Origin: Alkalimarinus alittae
GTDB taxonomy: Bacteria > Pseudomonadota > Gammaproteobacteria > Pseudomonadales > Oleiphilaceae
NCBI RefSeq assembly: GCF_026016465.1
Contig: NZ_CP100390.1
Location: 372,001-436,000, forward strand
Direction of reading: 5' to 3'
Length of the DNA stretch: 64,000 nt
Position numbers and translations under genes: made by a program. The notes beneath the pieces are model-generated. The model did not search any database. It was not told the DNA's origin and was given only the letters and a program-made list of their open reading frames with translations. This document shows, piece by piece, positions 18,402 through 27,776 of the stretch. Position 1 is the first letter of the stretch, and every line of letters begins with the position of its first letter.

Positions 18402-19253
18402 TTGAAATTACTTACTTTTTTTTATAAATATCATCTACGTTTAGCGCTGGTAGTAGCGGCATTGGTGTTATATTCGTTAGATAGCCTTGCTTCGGATACT
18501 AAAATTGATACAGAACCTGCTAATTACGCATTTTCTAACTACTTGGGCAGCGGTCTTTATCATACATCAGGTCAGCAAGCCTCGGTGTTTAATATACCTT
18601 TTTCATATCAACTTGAAAGTGAGTCTGGCATCCCGTTTCGAGTGCGTTTACCTGTTTCTGTGGGCTTTTTTGATTTTGATGTTTCTGGCATTCCTGATGG
18701 GGCTGTACCAGAATCTATAGATACTATTTCATTTGTGCCTGGCATTGAATTCGATTATCCGATTAATAACCGCATTAACGTCACGCCATACTTTGATCTG
18801 GGGGCAGCGAGAAATCTCTCGAATCAGACTGACACGGCCATCTACTCATCAGGCATTTCTTTATACTACAAGCTAGACGGAGGGGAGTATGACCCATTGT
18901 GGGTGAATCGAATGTACTATGCGGGGCACTACACTGATGATACAGCGAAAAGGGAAGAGTATGCGGCGTTTCAAACGGGTATTGATGTAGGGCTTCCCTA
19001 TACGTTCAATCTTGCAGGGTTGTCGATTCAGCCTACCATGTTTGCCACCACGTATTGGTACTTTTTAGCGTTGGAGTTTGATGCGCCTGGTGGGCGTGAT
19101 GTGTCGGTGAGTAATAGCTATGAGTTGGGTTTGACCTTGAAGTCCGAAAAGAAATTAGGATACTCATTCCTATCGATTGATCGTGTGGGCGTAGGGTATC
19201 GCTTTGGCGATAATTTCTATGCGTGGCACCTACTTTTTGATCTGCCTATTTAA
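18402..19253 (+). CDS. Outer-membrane beta-barrel protein (solitary autotransporter-barrel-like)
   Basis: 283 aa starting at TTG with AGGGAAA upstream. The signal peptide ends near SLASD (about 30). The mature protein alternates short strands and turns and ends FYAWHLLFDLPI, a barrel-type C-terminal strand. Length and composition resemble the solitary outer-membrane autotransporter-like barrel family, a comparison made from memory and not verified. It is divergent from the barrel protein at 17185. Confidence 0.68.
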   Translation: MKLLTFFYKYHLRLALVVAALVLYSLDSLASDTKIDTEPANYAFSNYLGSGLYHTSGQQASVFNIPFSYQLESESGIPFRVRLPVSVGFFDFDVSGIPDGAVPESIDTISFVPGIEFDYPINNRINVTPYFDLGAARNLSNQTDTAIYSSGISLYYKLDGGEYDPLWVNRMYYAGHYTDDTAKREEYAAFQTGIDVGLPYTFNLAGLSIQPTMFATTYWYFLALEFDAPGGRDVSVSNSYELGLTLKSEKKLGYSFLSIDRVGVGYRFGDNFYAWHLLFDLPI

Positions 19254-19291
19254 ATGTAAGTTTTTCGGCGCCCAAACGTTGGGAAATTTCA

Positions 19292-19318
19292 TTTTTACCG
19301 CTATTATTTCGGTAAAAA
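19292..19318. other. 9-bp inverted repeat between barrel gene and PhnA-like gene
   Basis: TTTTTACCG (19292-19300) pairs with CGGTAAAAA (19310-19318), loop 9 bases. T-rich on both flanks of the stem when read from either strand, so it may terminate the gene at 18402. It could also be an operator of the next gene. Confidence 0.4.
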
Positions 19319-19351
19319 GGCGAAACGTCAGAGACCTTAAATAGAGAGTTT

Positions 19352-19750
19352 GTGATGTCTAAAGGACAAGAAAAACATCAGAAACGTGCGAACGAATTAA
19401 TGATGCTCGGTAAGGATCTAGCTCGTCGAGCGCACTCAAGGTGCGAGCTCTGCAGTGCAATGGGTGTCAGTTTACGTGCGTATGAGGTACTACCGGTACC
19501 TCCTGTGCCAGACATCGATAAAATAGTATTTATTTGTGGTGTTTGTTATGAGCAGATTGAGAATCCAAAATTAATGGATACCAATCATTGGCATTGCTTA
19601 ACGTCAGCGGTTTGGTCAACAACACCAGCCGTTCAAGTGGTTGCTGTTCGGGTGCTCAAAAGATTGATTGATCACGAAAGCTGGGCAGAAGACCTGTATG
19701 ACCAACTCTATCTTGAACCAGACATTCAATGTTGGATATCTAACGCGTAA
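19352..19750 (+). CDS. PhnA-like zinc-ribbon protein, short form
   Basis: 132 aa. The residues RAHSRCELCSAMG and FICGVCYEQI supply two CxxC pairs of a zinc ribbon, followed by the TNHWHCLTSAVWSTTPAVQVVA segment typical of the N-terminal half of proteobacterial PhnA proteins. Those proteins normally run to about 190 residues with a C-terminal KOW-like PhnA domain, and here translation stops after the N-terminal half (SNA-stop). The downstream 100 bases do not obviously continue the domain. It is therefore a short paralog, not an obvious frameshift. Despite its name the family has no proven role in phosphonate use. Confidence 0.7.
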   Translation: MMSKGQEKHQKRANELMMLGKDLARRAHSRCELCSAMGVSLRAYEVLPVPPVPDIDKIVFICGVCYEQIENPKLMDTNHWHCLTSAVWSTTPAVQVVAVRVLKRLIDHESWAEDLYDQLYLEPDIQCWISNA

Positions 19751-19916
19751 AGCTAATTGAAGGCCCCTCATTTTACGCTTTTACAATTCTATTATTTCTA
19801 TACCGTCTTAAAACATTATCCCTTCTTCAAAAATGTTGTAGAACGTTGCTTAAATTAAATGGTCTGACCTTGTGGAGACAGTGATTTTAATTCAGGAAAA
19901 GGGCGGAAGGATGAAA

Positions 19917-20228
19917 ATGTTAATTAGACATATCTTGACTACGGCATCTATGTTGGTGATTTTGTTATTGCCTACAATGGTAAGCGGCGATTCGCTAGCA
20001 GATAAAAAAGCAGATACGCCTGTTGAAAGCTGGGGTAACCAAGAGGCTGAATTAGAACGTGCTATTTTGACCGAAACAATTGAGCCAACAGCGGCAGGAG
20101 GTTTATCGGATATGGGGCACGGCCCTCAGAAAGCTAACACTAAAATGCATGACTCAAAGGGCTGGCACGGAGGTAAACAGTACAAAAATGCGTACGAGTA
20201 TAAAAGAGAGGTCTTTGGGTCAAACTAA
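19917..20228 (+). CDS. Small secreted protein of unknown function
   Basis: About 103 aa when started at the ATG at 19917, which has GGAAGG at 6 bases. The ATG at 19911 is an alternative. The signal peptide ends at about VSGD. The mature chain is charged and hydrophilic, with GHGPQKANTKMHD and WHGGKQYKNAYEY segments rich in His, Gly and Lys. I recognise no family. It is 77 bases before the YbaK-type gene start, in the same direction. Confidence 0.55.
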   Translation: MLIRHILTTASMLVILLLPTMVSGDSLADKKADTPVESWGNQEAELERAILTETIEPTAAGGLSDMGHGPQKANTKMHDSKGWHGGKQYKNAYEYKREVFGSN

Positions 20229-20305
20229 ATGCTATGGGTAAAATGGCTTTCGGTTTTAAAGACGCCGGAATTGATGAGTTAGACAACGAAAAAGGGGGAA
20301 CGGTC

Positions 20306-20833
20306 ATGCCTTTTCAGCGGTTATTAGATTATTTAAATAGTCATCACGCAAAGTATTCGATTGAAGTACATTCACCTGCTTATACTGCCTCGGAGGTTGC
20401 TGAGCGAGTCCATATTCAAGGCATAAACATGGCCAAGGTGGTTGTAGTTAAGATCGATAACAAGTTCTCATTAGTTGTGGTGCCTTCGCATTATCATGTT
20501 ACTTGCGAAGCATTGGCGGCAGAGATAGGGGTTCATCAAGTTGATATTGCATCAGAGGCAGAATTTAAATCAAACTTCCCTGGCTGTGAGTTGGGCGCAA
20601 TCCCTCCTTTTGGGGAGCTTTGGCATGTCGATGTCTGCATGAGTACAGCATTTCATCGAGATTCAGACATCGCATTTAATGCCGGTAGCTGGTCAGAATT
20701 GATTCGAATGTCTTGTATGGAATATATGAGAATAGCCTCGCCGGTGCTCGTCGACCACGGCGCATTAGCCCCAGGTTTGAGTGCCAAGGGCATGTCTCAG
20801 CGACGAGGGCGAGAATCAATACACCTGCACTGA
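20306..20833 (+). CDS. YbaK/ProX-type aminoacyl-tRNA deacylase
   Basis: 175 aa from the ATG at 20306, which has AAAGGGGGAA 6 bases upstream. The longer frame from 20234 has no comparable site. The YbaK fold features are present: HSPAYTASEVAERVHIQG near the N-terminus, NMAKVVVVKIDNK with the conserved Lys-Val core, and FGELWHVDVCMS in the second half. Such proteins hydrolyse mischarged aminoacyl-tRNA. Some free-standing members have other targets, and the substrate cannot be inferred here. Confidence 0.8.
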   Translation: MPFQRLLDYLNSHHAKYSIEVHSPAYTASEVAERVHIQGINMAKVVVVKIDNKFSLVVVPSHYHVTCEALAAEIGVHQVDIASEAEFKSNFPGCELGAIPPFGELWHVDVCMSTAFHRDSDIAFNAGSWSELIRMSCMEYMRIASPVLVDHGALAPGLSAKGMSQRRGRESIHLH

Positions 20834-20896
20834 CAAAGGTTGATATTGGTTGGTGCGGTTGATGATTATCGTTTTAGAGCTTTGCTAGAGTTGGCA

Positions 20897-21562
20897 TTAC
20901 TTAGGGGGAAACTTTGCCAGTAATTTACCAATAACCTTATTAATTAGCGCATCACGCTCTTGCTGATCTGGATGGTCATAGGGTAAACGTTTATCGCCTG
21001 TTGCTCTCCAAATGAGCTTATTATCATCTGGTTCGATAAAGTCTAATGTCATTGACCCTTGAACATAACGCTCAACCAAGGTTTCGTTGACGGGTTGAAC
21101 ATCCATAGTTACTGCAACTCCACGGTAATATCCGCCTGCGTAGCCATAACCATAACCGCCTACCGATTGATACGTTGTTGAATACCCGTCATATACTTTT
21201 TGAGTTTCTACATCGACCTGATTATGGGTAGAAATACTGTAATTAACTAGAAAATCTACCACGCCTTCTTCTCGTTTAACCAAGCCCTTTTTTGCCAGTT
21301 GTTGCTCAATCATAAAACGGATATTGCTATCAAGAAGAGGGTCGATTTCCTTTTCTTTTTTAGCTGCTTTATTACCTGTAGCCTGTGCTTGTTTTTTGTC
21401 TTGAGGGGTATTGCCTTGGTGCCAGCGATAGTATTTAAACTCATCAAAATGAGTGGCTTTACTATACTCTGTCTCAATTTGAAGTTTATTTCCACAGCCT
21501 GAAATAAACAGTGCTATTGAACACAGCAGGATGAAATTTATCTGTATTAGTGCGATCTTCAC
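20897..21562 (-). CDS. DUF4136 lipoprotein
   Basis: 221 aa from the GTG at 21562, preceded by AAGGAGAG and a 4-base spacer, a near-ideal ribosome site. A frame 13 codons longer exists but lacks one. Lipobox FISGC gives a lipidated protein. The body has the DUF4136 pattern (FDEFKYYRW near the start and GSMTLDFIEPDDNKLIWRA, ending INKVIGKLLAKFPP). A Gly/Tyr-rich stretch (GGYGYGYAGGYYRG) sits mid-protein, as in many family members. Role unknown; probably attached to the inner face of the outer membrane. Confidence 0.82.
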   Translation of the reverse strand: MKIALIQINFILLCSIALFISGCGNKLQIETEYSKATHFDEFKYYRWHQGNTPQDKKQAQATGNKAAKKEKEIDPLLDSNIRFMIEQQLAKKGLVKREEGVVDFLVNYSISTHNQVDVETQKVYDGYSTTYQSVGGYGYGYAGGYYRGVAVTMDVQPVNETLVERYVQGSMTLDFIEPDDNKLIWRATGDKRLPYDHPDQQERDALINKVIGKLLAKFPPK

Positions 21563-21678
21563 GTTACTCTCCTTTTGTTGACGTGGGGTTCTAGCTTCCA
21601 AATGAGTCTAGGTTCGTCAATATTAAAATTGTTATCATTATGACTATTGATACGAGGCTTCTAATCAGCCTGCATCGC

Positions 21679-22278
21679 TTACAAGAAGTGGCCATTTGCT
21701 CTCTTGTTACTGTTGTTTGTTGTATTTGTATTGCGGCTGCGATTACTGATGACGTCGTTAGGTTTCCGGCAGACAATCTGAGCAACGGCTCTATCGGGTG
21801 CTGATAAAATACCTTCAAAGTAGTGTAGTGTCTCCCAATCGTTAAACCAATTTTTTAATTCGTTTGGTTGAAGTAAAAACTCAGGGTTATTGGGGCGACC
21901 AAATTGCTTATTATCTAATGTGAAGGTTTCATAAATAATGATTCCACCCGGAATAACCGCATTTAATAAGTGCGGTATTAAAGGGCGATGAAGATAACGG
22001 AAAACTAGCGCGGCTGAAAAGGTTTTATTCTTAAACGGATTTTGATCTGGCTGTTCAAGGTCGATTGGCCAGATATTGCTATCATTTTTATTCTTGTTTA
22101 ATGCGCTAGAAACATAAGCTAGAGAAGTCGCAGACTTGTCGGCAAAGGTAACCGGTAGGTCTCTGCTAGTTAAAAACAGCCCGTTTCGTCCTTCCCCACA
22201 AGCAACATCAATAATGTGACCTTGACGGGCACAATCTTCTAACTCAGATACATACTGCTCTATCAGGCTCGAGTGCAT
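21679..22278 (-). CDS. Class I SAM-dependent methyltransferase
   Basis: 199 aa if started at the ATG at 22278, 8 bases downstream of the preceding gene's stop. An ATG at 22362 would overlap that gene. SAM-binding motif I is IIDVACGEGRNG, motif II VTFADKS, and VIPGGIIIYETF fits motif III. The 'CGEGRNG' form resembles TehB/UbiE-like small-molecule methyltransferases. The substrate is unknown. It lies behind a four-helix membrane protein. Confidence 0.78.
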   Translation of the reverse strand: MHSSLIEQYVSELEDCARQGHIIDVACGEGRNGLFLTSRDLPVTFADKSATSLAYVSSALNKNKNDSNIWPIDLEQPDQNPFKNKTFSAALVFRYLHRPLIPHLLNAVIPGGIIIYETFTLDNKQFGRPNNPEFLLQPNELKNWFNDWETLHYFEGILSAPDRAVAQIVCRKPNDVISNRSRNTNTTNNSNKRANGHFL

Positions 22279-22285
22279 AGGGTTC

Positions 22286-22720
22286 TTAGCCTTTAATATC
22301 GTGAAATGAATTAATGCGGCGGCGGTGGACAACGGAATAGTAGCGTATGTCGCCAGGTGCATGGGAGATTACTGCCGACATGACAATAATGCAGATGAGT
22401 ACTAGGTGGTTCACTAGCATACTGCCGCCTAATAGCATCAACAACCCTAGTTTTAAGAATATAACGATACCTCGGATCTGCACCAACCATAAAAAATTAG
22501 ACAGCGCGTCAATAGCCGCCATCAATACGCCCGTTACGACAGCCGCGTACCAGTACCATACCCATTGACTAAATGGAACATTAAATAAAATGGCACCACC
22601 TACACCTACAACACTAAAAATATGCAGTGTTCTTAACGCTATTTTTAGCCAGCGTTTACCGGTAAAGTCTCCCAATAATGAAAGCTTTCTGGGTGGGAGA
22701 TGTTTTGTTTTTCTTTTCAC
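22286..22720 (-). CDS. Four-helix integral membrane protein, unknown function
   Basis: 144 aa with a basic N-terminus and about four hydrophobic segments (IFSVVGVGGAILF; YAAVVTGVLMAAIDAL; GIVIFLKLGLLMLLGG; LVLICIIVMSAVIS), ending with a basic, tyrosine-containing cytosolic tail. No motif that would name it. It is 7 bases from the downstream methyltransferase, suggesting one transcript. Confidence 0.7.
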   Translation of the reverse strand: MKRKTKHLPPRKLSLLGDFTGKRWLKIALRTLHIFSVVGVGGAILFNVPFSQWVWYWYAAVVTGVLMAAIDALSNFLWLVQIRGIVIFLKLGLLMLLGGSMLVNHLVLICIIVMSAVISHAPGDIRYYSVVHRRRINSFHDIKG

Positions 22721-22815
22721 TAATGGCGCCCCGAATTGTGCCGTCTGACAGTTAGCGTTAAGGTTAGCTGAATTAGCTTACTCAATGTAATGGGTCGTTA
22801 AACGAAGGACGGATA

Positions 22816-23895
22816 ATGCCAGAACCGCTAAAAAATTCATATAACCAAACTTATTTAGAGCGCCTAGCGACGAGCATTAAATTGTCTTGGCCCAACTTTG
22901 ATCAATCTAAATTTGTATCTATGGTCATGGATGAGCAGTGGGAGTCTAAAGAACTAAAGGCGCGAATGAAGCATATTTCAATGACGCTACATAAGTGCTT
23001 GCCACTGTCATTTGACCAAGTTGTTGAAATATTGCTGGAAGCAGGTAAATCGTTCGGAGGATATGAAGGGTTGTTTTTTCCCGATTATATTGAGCAGTTT
23101 GGTGCTGATGATTGGGCGCTATCAGTTACTGCGTTAGAAACACTCACCCAATATTCCAGCTCAGAGTTTGCCGTGAGGCCGATGATCATCCGAGACCCGA
23201 CTAAAATGATGAAGGTGATGATGAGCTGGGCGTCTCATCAAAATGAGCATGTTCGTCGACTTGCCAGTGAAGGTTGCAGGCCTAGGCTCCCTTGGGCAAT
23301 GGCATTACCAGAATTCAAAAAAGACCCTCGGTTGATTTTTCCTATCTTGAACCGACTAAAGCAGGATGGCTCACTCTATGTCAGGCGTTCTGTGGCTAAT
23401 AATCTAAATGATATTGCTAAAGATAACCCTCAGTCAGTGCTTGACTGGTGTAGCGCGAATATAGGACAACACCCCGATACCGATTGGATTATTAAGCATG
23501 GATGCAGAACGTTATTAAAACAAGCTAATAAAGAAGCGTTAGCGCTATTTGGTTATGCTGAAAGTTCATCAATAATGGTTTCTAGTTTAGACATCAAGAA
23601 CCCAGTGTTAAATATAGGTGATGACTTACTGTTTAGCTTTGGGGTCACGACCAGTCAAGGTGCGTTACGCAGACTACGAATCGAATATATTATCGAGTAT
23701 GTTAAAGCCAATGGTCGTCGTTCTCCTAAGGTATTCAAATCATCAGAGTCAGACTACACGCAGCGTGAAATTTCATTTCAACGTAAACATTCTTTTAAGC
23801 AGATGAGTACTCGCAAGCATTATCCTGGTGAGCATACGCTATCAATTAGAGTGAATGGCGATATTAAATTGACAGCAATTTTTAAACTTAATTAA
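22816..23895 (+). CDS. alkC: AlkC-type DNA alkylation repair glycosylase
   Basis: 359 aa, the normal length for AlkC. The protein is built of HEAT-like repeats, and the motif WASHQNEHVRRLASEGCRPRLPW is the conserved AlkC/AlkD DNA-binding element. AlkC excises 3-methyladenine and related lesions, gripping the backbone and acting without base flipping. The C-terminal 110 residues form an Ig-like/FN3-type beta domain (KNPVLNIGDDLLFSF, GEHTLSIRVNG), as in several AlkC proteins. Start has GAAGGACGG upstream. It stands alone on the + strand. Confidence 0.87.
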   Translation: MPEPLKNSYNQTYLERLATSIKLSWPNFDQSKFVSMVMDEQWESKELKARMKHISMTLHKCLPLSFDQVVEILLEAGKSFGGYEGLFFPDYIEQFGADDWALSVTALETLTQYSSSEFAVRPMIIRDPTKMMKVMMSWASHQNEHVRRLASEGCRPRLPWAMALPEFKKDPRLIFPILNRLKQDGSLYVRRSVANNLNDIAKDNPQSVLDWCSANIGQHPDTDWIIKHGCRTLLKQANKEALALFGYAESSSIMVSSLDIKNPVLNIGDDLLFSFGVTTSQGALRRLRIEYIIEYVKANGRRSPKVFKSSESDYTQREISFQRKHSFKQMSTRKHYPGEHTLSIRVNGDIKLTAIFKLN

Positions 23896-23985
23896 AGGGT
23901 TACGTAGAACTGCAATAAAAATATAGTCTATACTTGCAAAAATATTCAATAGTATTATTAAAAATAAAAAAAAAGGATCAATGCT

Positions 23986-25437
23986 ATGCTAGCGCCCTCG
24001 ATTGTTATGTCCAAAAAACGTTTACTGCTATCAATTTCATCTTTTTGGATAGCCCAGAATGCAATGGCTGTTGGCTTTATGATTAACCCAACGTCTCATG
24101 CAACCGGCATCGCTAATGCAGGGTCTACGGTTTACGATCACAGTACCGCCGCTATTAGTAACAACCCTGCAGCCATGTCGTTAATGCATAAAAAACAAAT
24201 TGGCGGTAACTTTAGCTTGTTGGTGCCTGACTGGACTGTCAATGAAGAATGGGATTGTGCAGCCGAAGGTAATTGCGCCCGAAGTAATGTTGCGCCGATA
24301 GCCGCTATATCCACTATAGGGCTGATAAGACCGATGGATAATGAGTTTACGTGGGGGGTGGGGCTAGGTGCGATAGCTGGAGCTGGGCTCGATTATGGCT
24401 TACGATTTAAAACCAGGCCTATTATCACCGAGAATAAACTTCAGGTTGTTGAACTCATGAATTCTATTTCATGGCGAATGGATGAAAAGTGGACCTTTGG
24501 GGTAGGCGTTGGGGTTTTACACGGTTCATTTGTACAAAAGCAAGATATGCCGTCTATCAATGATACGGCACTCGATGACCTTACTAATGCGGTTGCATTT
24601 GCTGGCTTAGTGGCTGATAGAGCATGTGGAGATCTTGTAAGGCCTGCGGCTAAAGTTGCTTGTATACAAACAGCTGCTGACGATGCAGGGGTCGACCCAG
24701 TTTCAACCGCTGCAAATATCGATAGTTTAAAGAGCTACGTTAACGGTGCATCAGGTACAACCGTTGATCTAGAAGGTGATGATATTGGAGCAGAGCTTAC
24801 ATTAGGTACTACGTTTGAGTTTCTTCCTGGTCAACGATTGGGGATGGCGTATCACTATTTAACAGATTTTACGTTCGAAGGAACCGCCACTATCACAGGT
24901 CAGTTGTTATCGAGTGAGACTTACCAAAAACAACATACTAGCTTAACATGGGATATGCCCGAGCGACTGGTGATGAGTGGCTCTCACCGAATTAATAATG
25001 ACTTGAATCTTTATTGGGATATAGAGCGTGTTTTTTTCGGTTCTTTCAAAAGCACGGACTTACGTATCGATGGTTATCATACATTTAAAATTGATCGAAA
25101 TTTCAAAGATGCAAACCGTTATGCGTTAGGTGCTGAATATGGACTTGATGAAAAAACGACGTTGCAACTAGGGTTTAGTTATGATGAATCACCTGTGGAT
25201 GATGGCGATAGAATGGCTGACATCCCCGTAGATGATATCTTTAAAACAGCATTTGGGGCTATCTACCAAGTCAATGAGCAATTCAATATTCATGGCTATG
25301 CCTCATTGGAGTTTTTAGGAGACGCACAAATAGCGCAATTGGCCAGTATCAATGGTACAAAAATTGGTAAGTCCGTTAAAATGAACTCTGATACAACGCT
25401 CTATGTATTTGGTGTGAGCTTTGGTTATGCGTTTTAG
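23986..25437 (+). CDS. FadL-family outer-membrane hydrophobic-compound porin
   Basis: 483 aa. Ribosome site AAAAGGATC precedes the ATG at 23986; a second ATG at 24007 gives a more standard signal peptide (MSKKRLLLS to NAMA). The mature N-terminus has the FadL pattern GFMINPTSHATGIANAGSTV...ISNNPAAM, where the hatch domain plugs the barrel, and the chain ends FGVSFGYAF. FadL-type channels carry hydrophobic substrates such as long-chain fatty acids and hydrocarbons across the outer membrane. It starts a run of six co-directional genes that continues with a lipoprotein and an MCE transporter. Confidence 0.88.
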   Translation: MLAPSIVMSKKRLLLSISSFWIAQNAMAVGFMINPTSHATGIANAGSTVYDHSTAAISNNPAAMSLMHKKQIGGNFSLLVPDWTVNEEWDCAAEGNCARSNVAPIAAISTIGLIRPMDNEFTWGVGLGAIAGAGLDYGLRFKTRPIITENKLQVVELMNSISWRMDEKWTFGVGVGVLHGSFVQKQDMPSINDTALDDLTNAVAFAGLVADRACGDLVRPAAKVACIQTAADDAGVDPVSTAANIDSLKSYVNGASGTTVDLEGDDIGAELTLGTTFEFLPGQRLGMAYHYLTDFTFEGTATITGQLLSSETYQKQHTSLTWDMPERLVMSGSHRINNDLNLYWDIERVFFGSFKSTDLRIDGYHTFKIDRNFKDANRYALGAEYGLDEKTTLQLGFSYDESPVDDGDRMADIPVDDIFKTAFGAIYQVNEQFNIHGYASLEFLGDAQIAQLASINGTKIGKSVKMNSDTTLYVFGVSFGYAF

Positions 25438-25487
25438 TGGGTTATCGAATTCAATAAATAGTGAGATTGAGCAAGGAGATGCATTCA

Positions 25488-25811
25488 GTGAGATATAAAC
25501 TCGTTTTTTTAGCAGGTCTATTGGCGTTGACCGTTTTGAGTGCATGCAGCTCAATTTCACACTCTGAATCGATTATTGTTGCGTTGTCTGATAAGCAAGC
25601 AGGTGGTATAAAAGCGATCCGTCATTTACAGCGAGGTGATGACCAACAGTGCGAGATTGACATCACTCAAAAACTGCCAGACCAACGAGATCTAAATACT
25701 GAAATATGGACAGTGTTAGTCTGTAAGAGACTTTACCAATACACCGTAACGTTTGAACCGCAAGCAGAAGATCGCTATAAAGTGACTGCTACTCGATTTT
25801 TAGACACATAA
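25488..25811 (+). CDS. Small lipoprotein in the FadL-MCE cluster
   Basis: 107 aa from the GTG at 25488, which has AGGAG 9 bases upstream. Longer in-frame starts at 25461 and 25479 are less likely. The signal ends in a lipobox LSAC. The remaining 85 residues contain two cysteines (QQCEID and LVCKR) but no known domain. Position 50 bases after the FadL-like gene and 18 before the permease gene suggests it is part of that pathway. Confidence 0.68.
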   Translation: MRYKLVFLAGLLALTVLSACSSISHSESIIVALSDKQAGGIKAIRHLQRGDDQQCEIDITQKLPDQRDLNTEIWTVLVCKRLYQYTVTFEPQAEDRYKVTATRFLDT

Positions 25812-25829
25812 TAAGCCCTGGAGGGTTAT

Positions 25830-26960
25830 GTGACAGAGGAAGTCGTCACTTTTCATCGTCATAAAAAAGATACACTTCGGGTGCTGATCAAAGGGGATTG
25901 GAGTATCTCCTTTGGTCTGCAAAACCCCGAAGACTTTTTATCCCATCTCAAAACCGTTCCAGACACTCAATATGTCGTATTAGATGCTACCCAACTAGGA
26001 CAGTGGGATAGTTCTCTCGTCAGCTATTTAGTGATGATTAATGCGATTTCAATTAAGCAGCAGATAACGGTTGATTATACTGGGCTCCCCGAAGGACTCG
26101 TTCGGTTGATTGCGTTGGCTAAAGCGGTTCCAGAAAGGGAAGGGGTTGCAAAACAGCCGGTTAAAGAGAATGCAGTTGAGCAACTTGGGCAGACTGTACT
26201 TCAGTCATTTAGTCAATTTAATGCGTTTATTACCTTTTTAGGAGAAGCATTACTGGCACTCGGTCGTTTAGCTAAGGCTAAAGCGGTTTTCAGGCGTCAG
26301 GACTTGCTAATATTCTTAACCGACGCGGGTCCATCATCGCTAGGCATTGTGACGCTGATTAGCGTGCTTATTGGCATGATCTTAGCGTTTGTAGGGGCTG
26401 TTCAGCTCGAAAAGTTTGGTGCCAGTATTTATGTTGCAAGTCTCGTGGGGCTGGCTATGGCTAGAGAAATGGCTCCGATGATGACGGCGATTATTATGGC
26501 GGGTAGAACCGGAGCCGCGTATGCAGCTCAGCTCGGCAGTATGCAGGTTAATGAAGAGATTGATGCATTAAAAACAATGGGGGTGTCTCCTGTCGATTAT
26601 TTGGTTTTACCGCGTTTGCTCGCGCTGATATTAATGATGCCGCTATTAACGATATACGCCAATATGATGGGGGTTATGGGTGGGGCAATCGTGAGTATTG
26701 TTATGCTCGACCTTACTTGGTCGATGTATATTGAGCAAATGATCGCGACAGTTCCGCTCACGAACTTTTATATCGGGTTGGTTAAAAGTCTTATTTTTGG
26801 TGTGATGGTGGCATTGTCCGGCTGCTACATGGGGATGAACTCAGGCCGTAGTGCGAGTGCAGTGGGCCAAGCAACCACTCGTGCGGTGGTGATGGGAATT
26901 GTGTTGATTATTGTCTTCGATTCGTTAGTGACCATTGTAACCACTGTGTTTGGGGTTTAA
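25830..26960 (+). CDS. MlaE-type ABC permease with N-terminal STAS domain
   Basis: 376 aa from a GTG with GGAGGG upstream. The first 100 residues form a STAS-like domain (LRVLIKGDWSISFGL, YVVLDATQLGQWDSSLVSYL), and the remainder is the MlaE family permease with five or so helices and the conserved GMILAFVGAVQLEKFGASIYVASLVGLAMAREMAPM and EIDALKTMGVSP elements. MlaE-type permeases pair with an ATPase and an MCE protein to move phospholipids or other hydrophobic molecules between membranes. The STAS fused to MlaE occurs in some bacteria. In E. coli the equivalent MlaB is separate. Confidence 0.92.
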   Translation: MTEEVVTFHRHKKDTLRVLIKGDWSISFGLQNPEDFLSHLKTVPDTQYVVLDATQLGQWDSSLVSYLVMINAISIKQQITVDYTGLPEGLVRLIALAKAVPEREGVAKQPVKENAVEQLGQTVLQSFSQFNAFITFLGEALLALGRLAKAKAVFRRQDLLIFLTDAGPSSLGIVTLISVLIGMILAFVGAVQLEKFGASIYVASLVGLAMAREMAPMMTAIIMAGRTGAAYAAQLGSMQVNEEIDALKTMGVSPVDYLVLPRLLALILMMPLLTIYANMMGVMGGAIVSIVMLDLTWSMYIEQMIATVPLTNFYIGLVKSLIFGVMVALSGCYMGMNSGRSASAVGQATTRAVVMGIVLIIVFDSLVTIVTTVFGV

Positions 26961-26963
26961 ACC

Positions 26964-27734
26964 ATGAGCCAAGAGCAAGCACAAGCACATATTCGCGTTC
27001 GGGACTTAACGTTAAAATACGGCAGCAAACTGATCCAACAAGACCTGACGTTTGATGTTAATAAAAATGACATCTTTATTATTATGGGTGGCAGCGGGTG
27101 CGGTAAAAGCACTTTATTAAAGCATATGATGGGGCTATACCGACCTGCAGAAGGGCAGGTTTGGGTTGACGATAATAGTTTGTGGGACGTTTCTGATCTT
27201 CAGCGACGGGCGATGATGAAGAATTTTGGGGTTTCCTATCAGGCAGGTGCATTGATTAGTTCTTTGACGCTAGCAGAAAATGTGGGTATGCCATTAGAGC
27301 TTTATACTGAGCTCTCACCCAAAGAAGTAGCGGAGCTTGCGAGCTTAAAACTTTCAATGGTTGGTTTGGCCGGTTTTGAGGGGTATTACCCGTCTGAAAT
27401 TAGTGGAGGGATGATAAAACGAGCCGCGCTAGCGAGAGCCATTGCCCTGGACCCTGAAATCCTTTTTTTTGATGAGCCATCGGCAGGCTTAGACCCCATC
27501 AGTGCGAGGTTGCTAGATGACCTTATTTTAGAGTTAAGAGAGAGTATGAAGTCTACTATTGTGATTGTGACTCACGAGCTAGCGAGTATTTTTTCAATTG
27601 GTTCTAATGCTGTATTTTTAGATGCTGACACTCAAACAATGCTTGCAACCGGTAATCCAAATCAACTATTAGCGAGTTGTGATGACGCTAAAGTACAGCA
27701 GTTTTTGCGACGAGGTGAGGCCGCTAATGCGTAG
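26964..27734 (+). CDS. MlaF-type ABC ATPase of an MCE transporter
   Basis: 256 aa. Walker A GGSGCGKSTLL, Q-loop near VSYQAGALISS, signature SGGMIKRAALARAIALDPEILFFDEPSAGLDP (signature SGGM, Walker B and D-loop), His-switch VIVTHELASIF. These are the hallmarks of the MlaF/Ttg2A ATPases: they use GMIKR after SG, not the common SGGQ. Only 3 bases separate it from the permease gene. Confidence 0.93.
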   Translation: MSQEQAQAHIRVRDLTLKYGSKLIQQDLTFDVNKNDIFIIMGGSGCGKSTLLKHMMGLYRPAEGQVWVDDNSLWDVSDLQRRAMMKNFGVSYQAGALISSLTLAENVGMPLELYTELSPKEVAELASLKLSMVGLAGFEGYYPSEISGGMIKRAALARAIALDPEILFFDEPSAGLDPISARLLDDLILELRESMKSTIVIVTHELASIFSIGSNAVFLDADTQTMLATGNPNQLLASCDDAKVQQFLRRGEAANA

Positions 27735-27776
27735 ACTTCCAAACAATCATCCGGTCATTCAGCAGAAAGGTATCTT

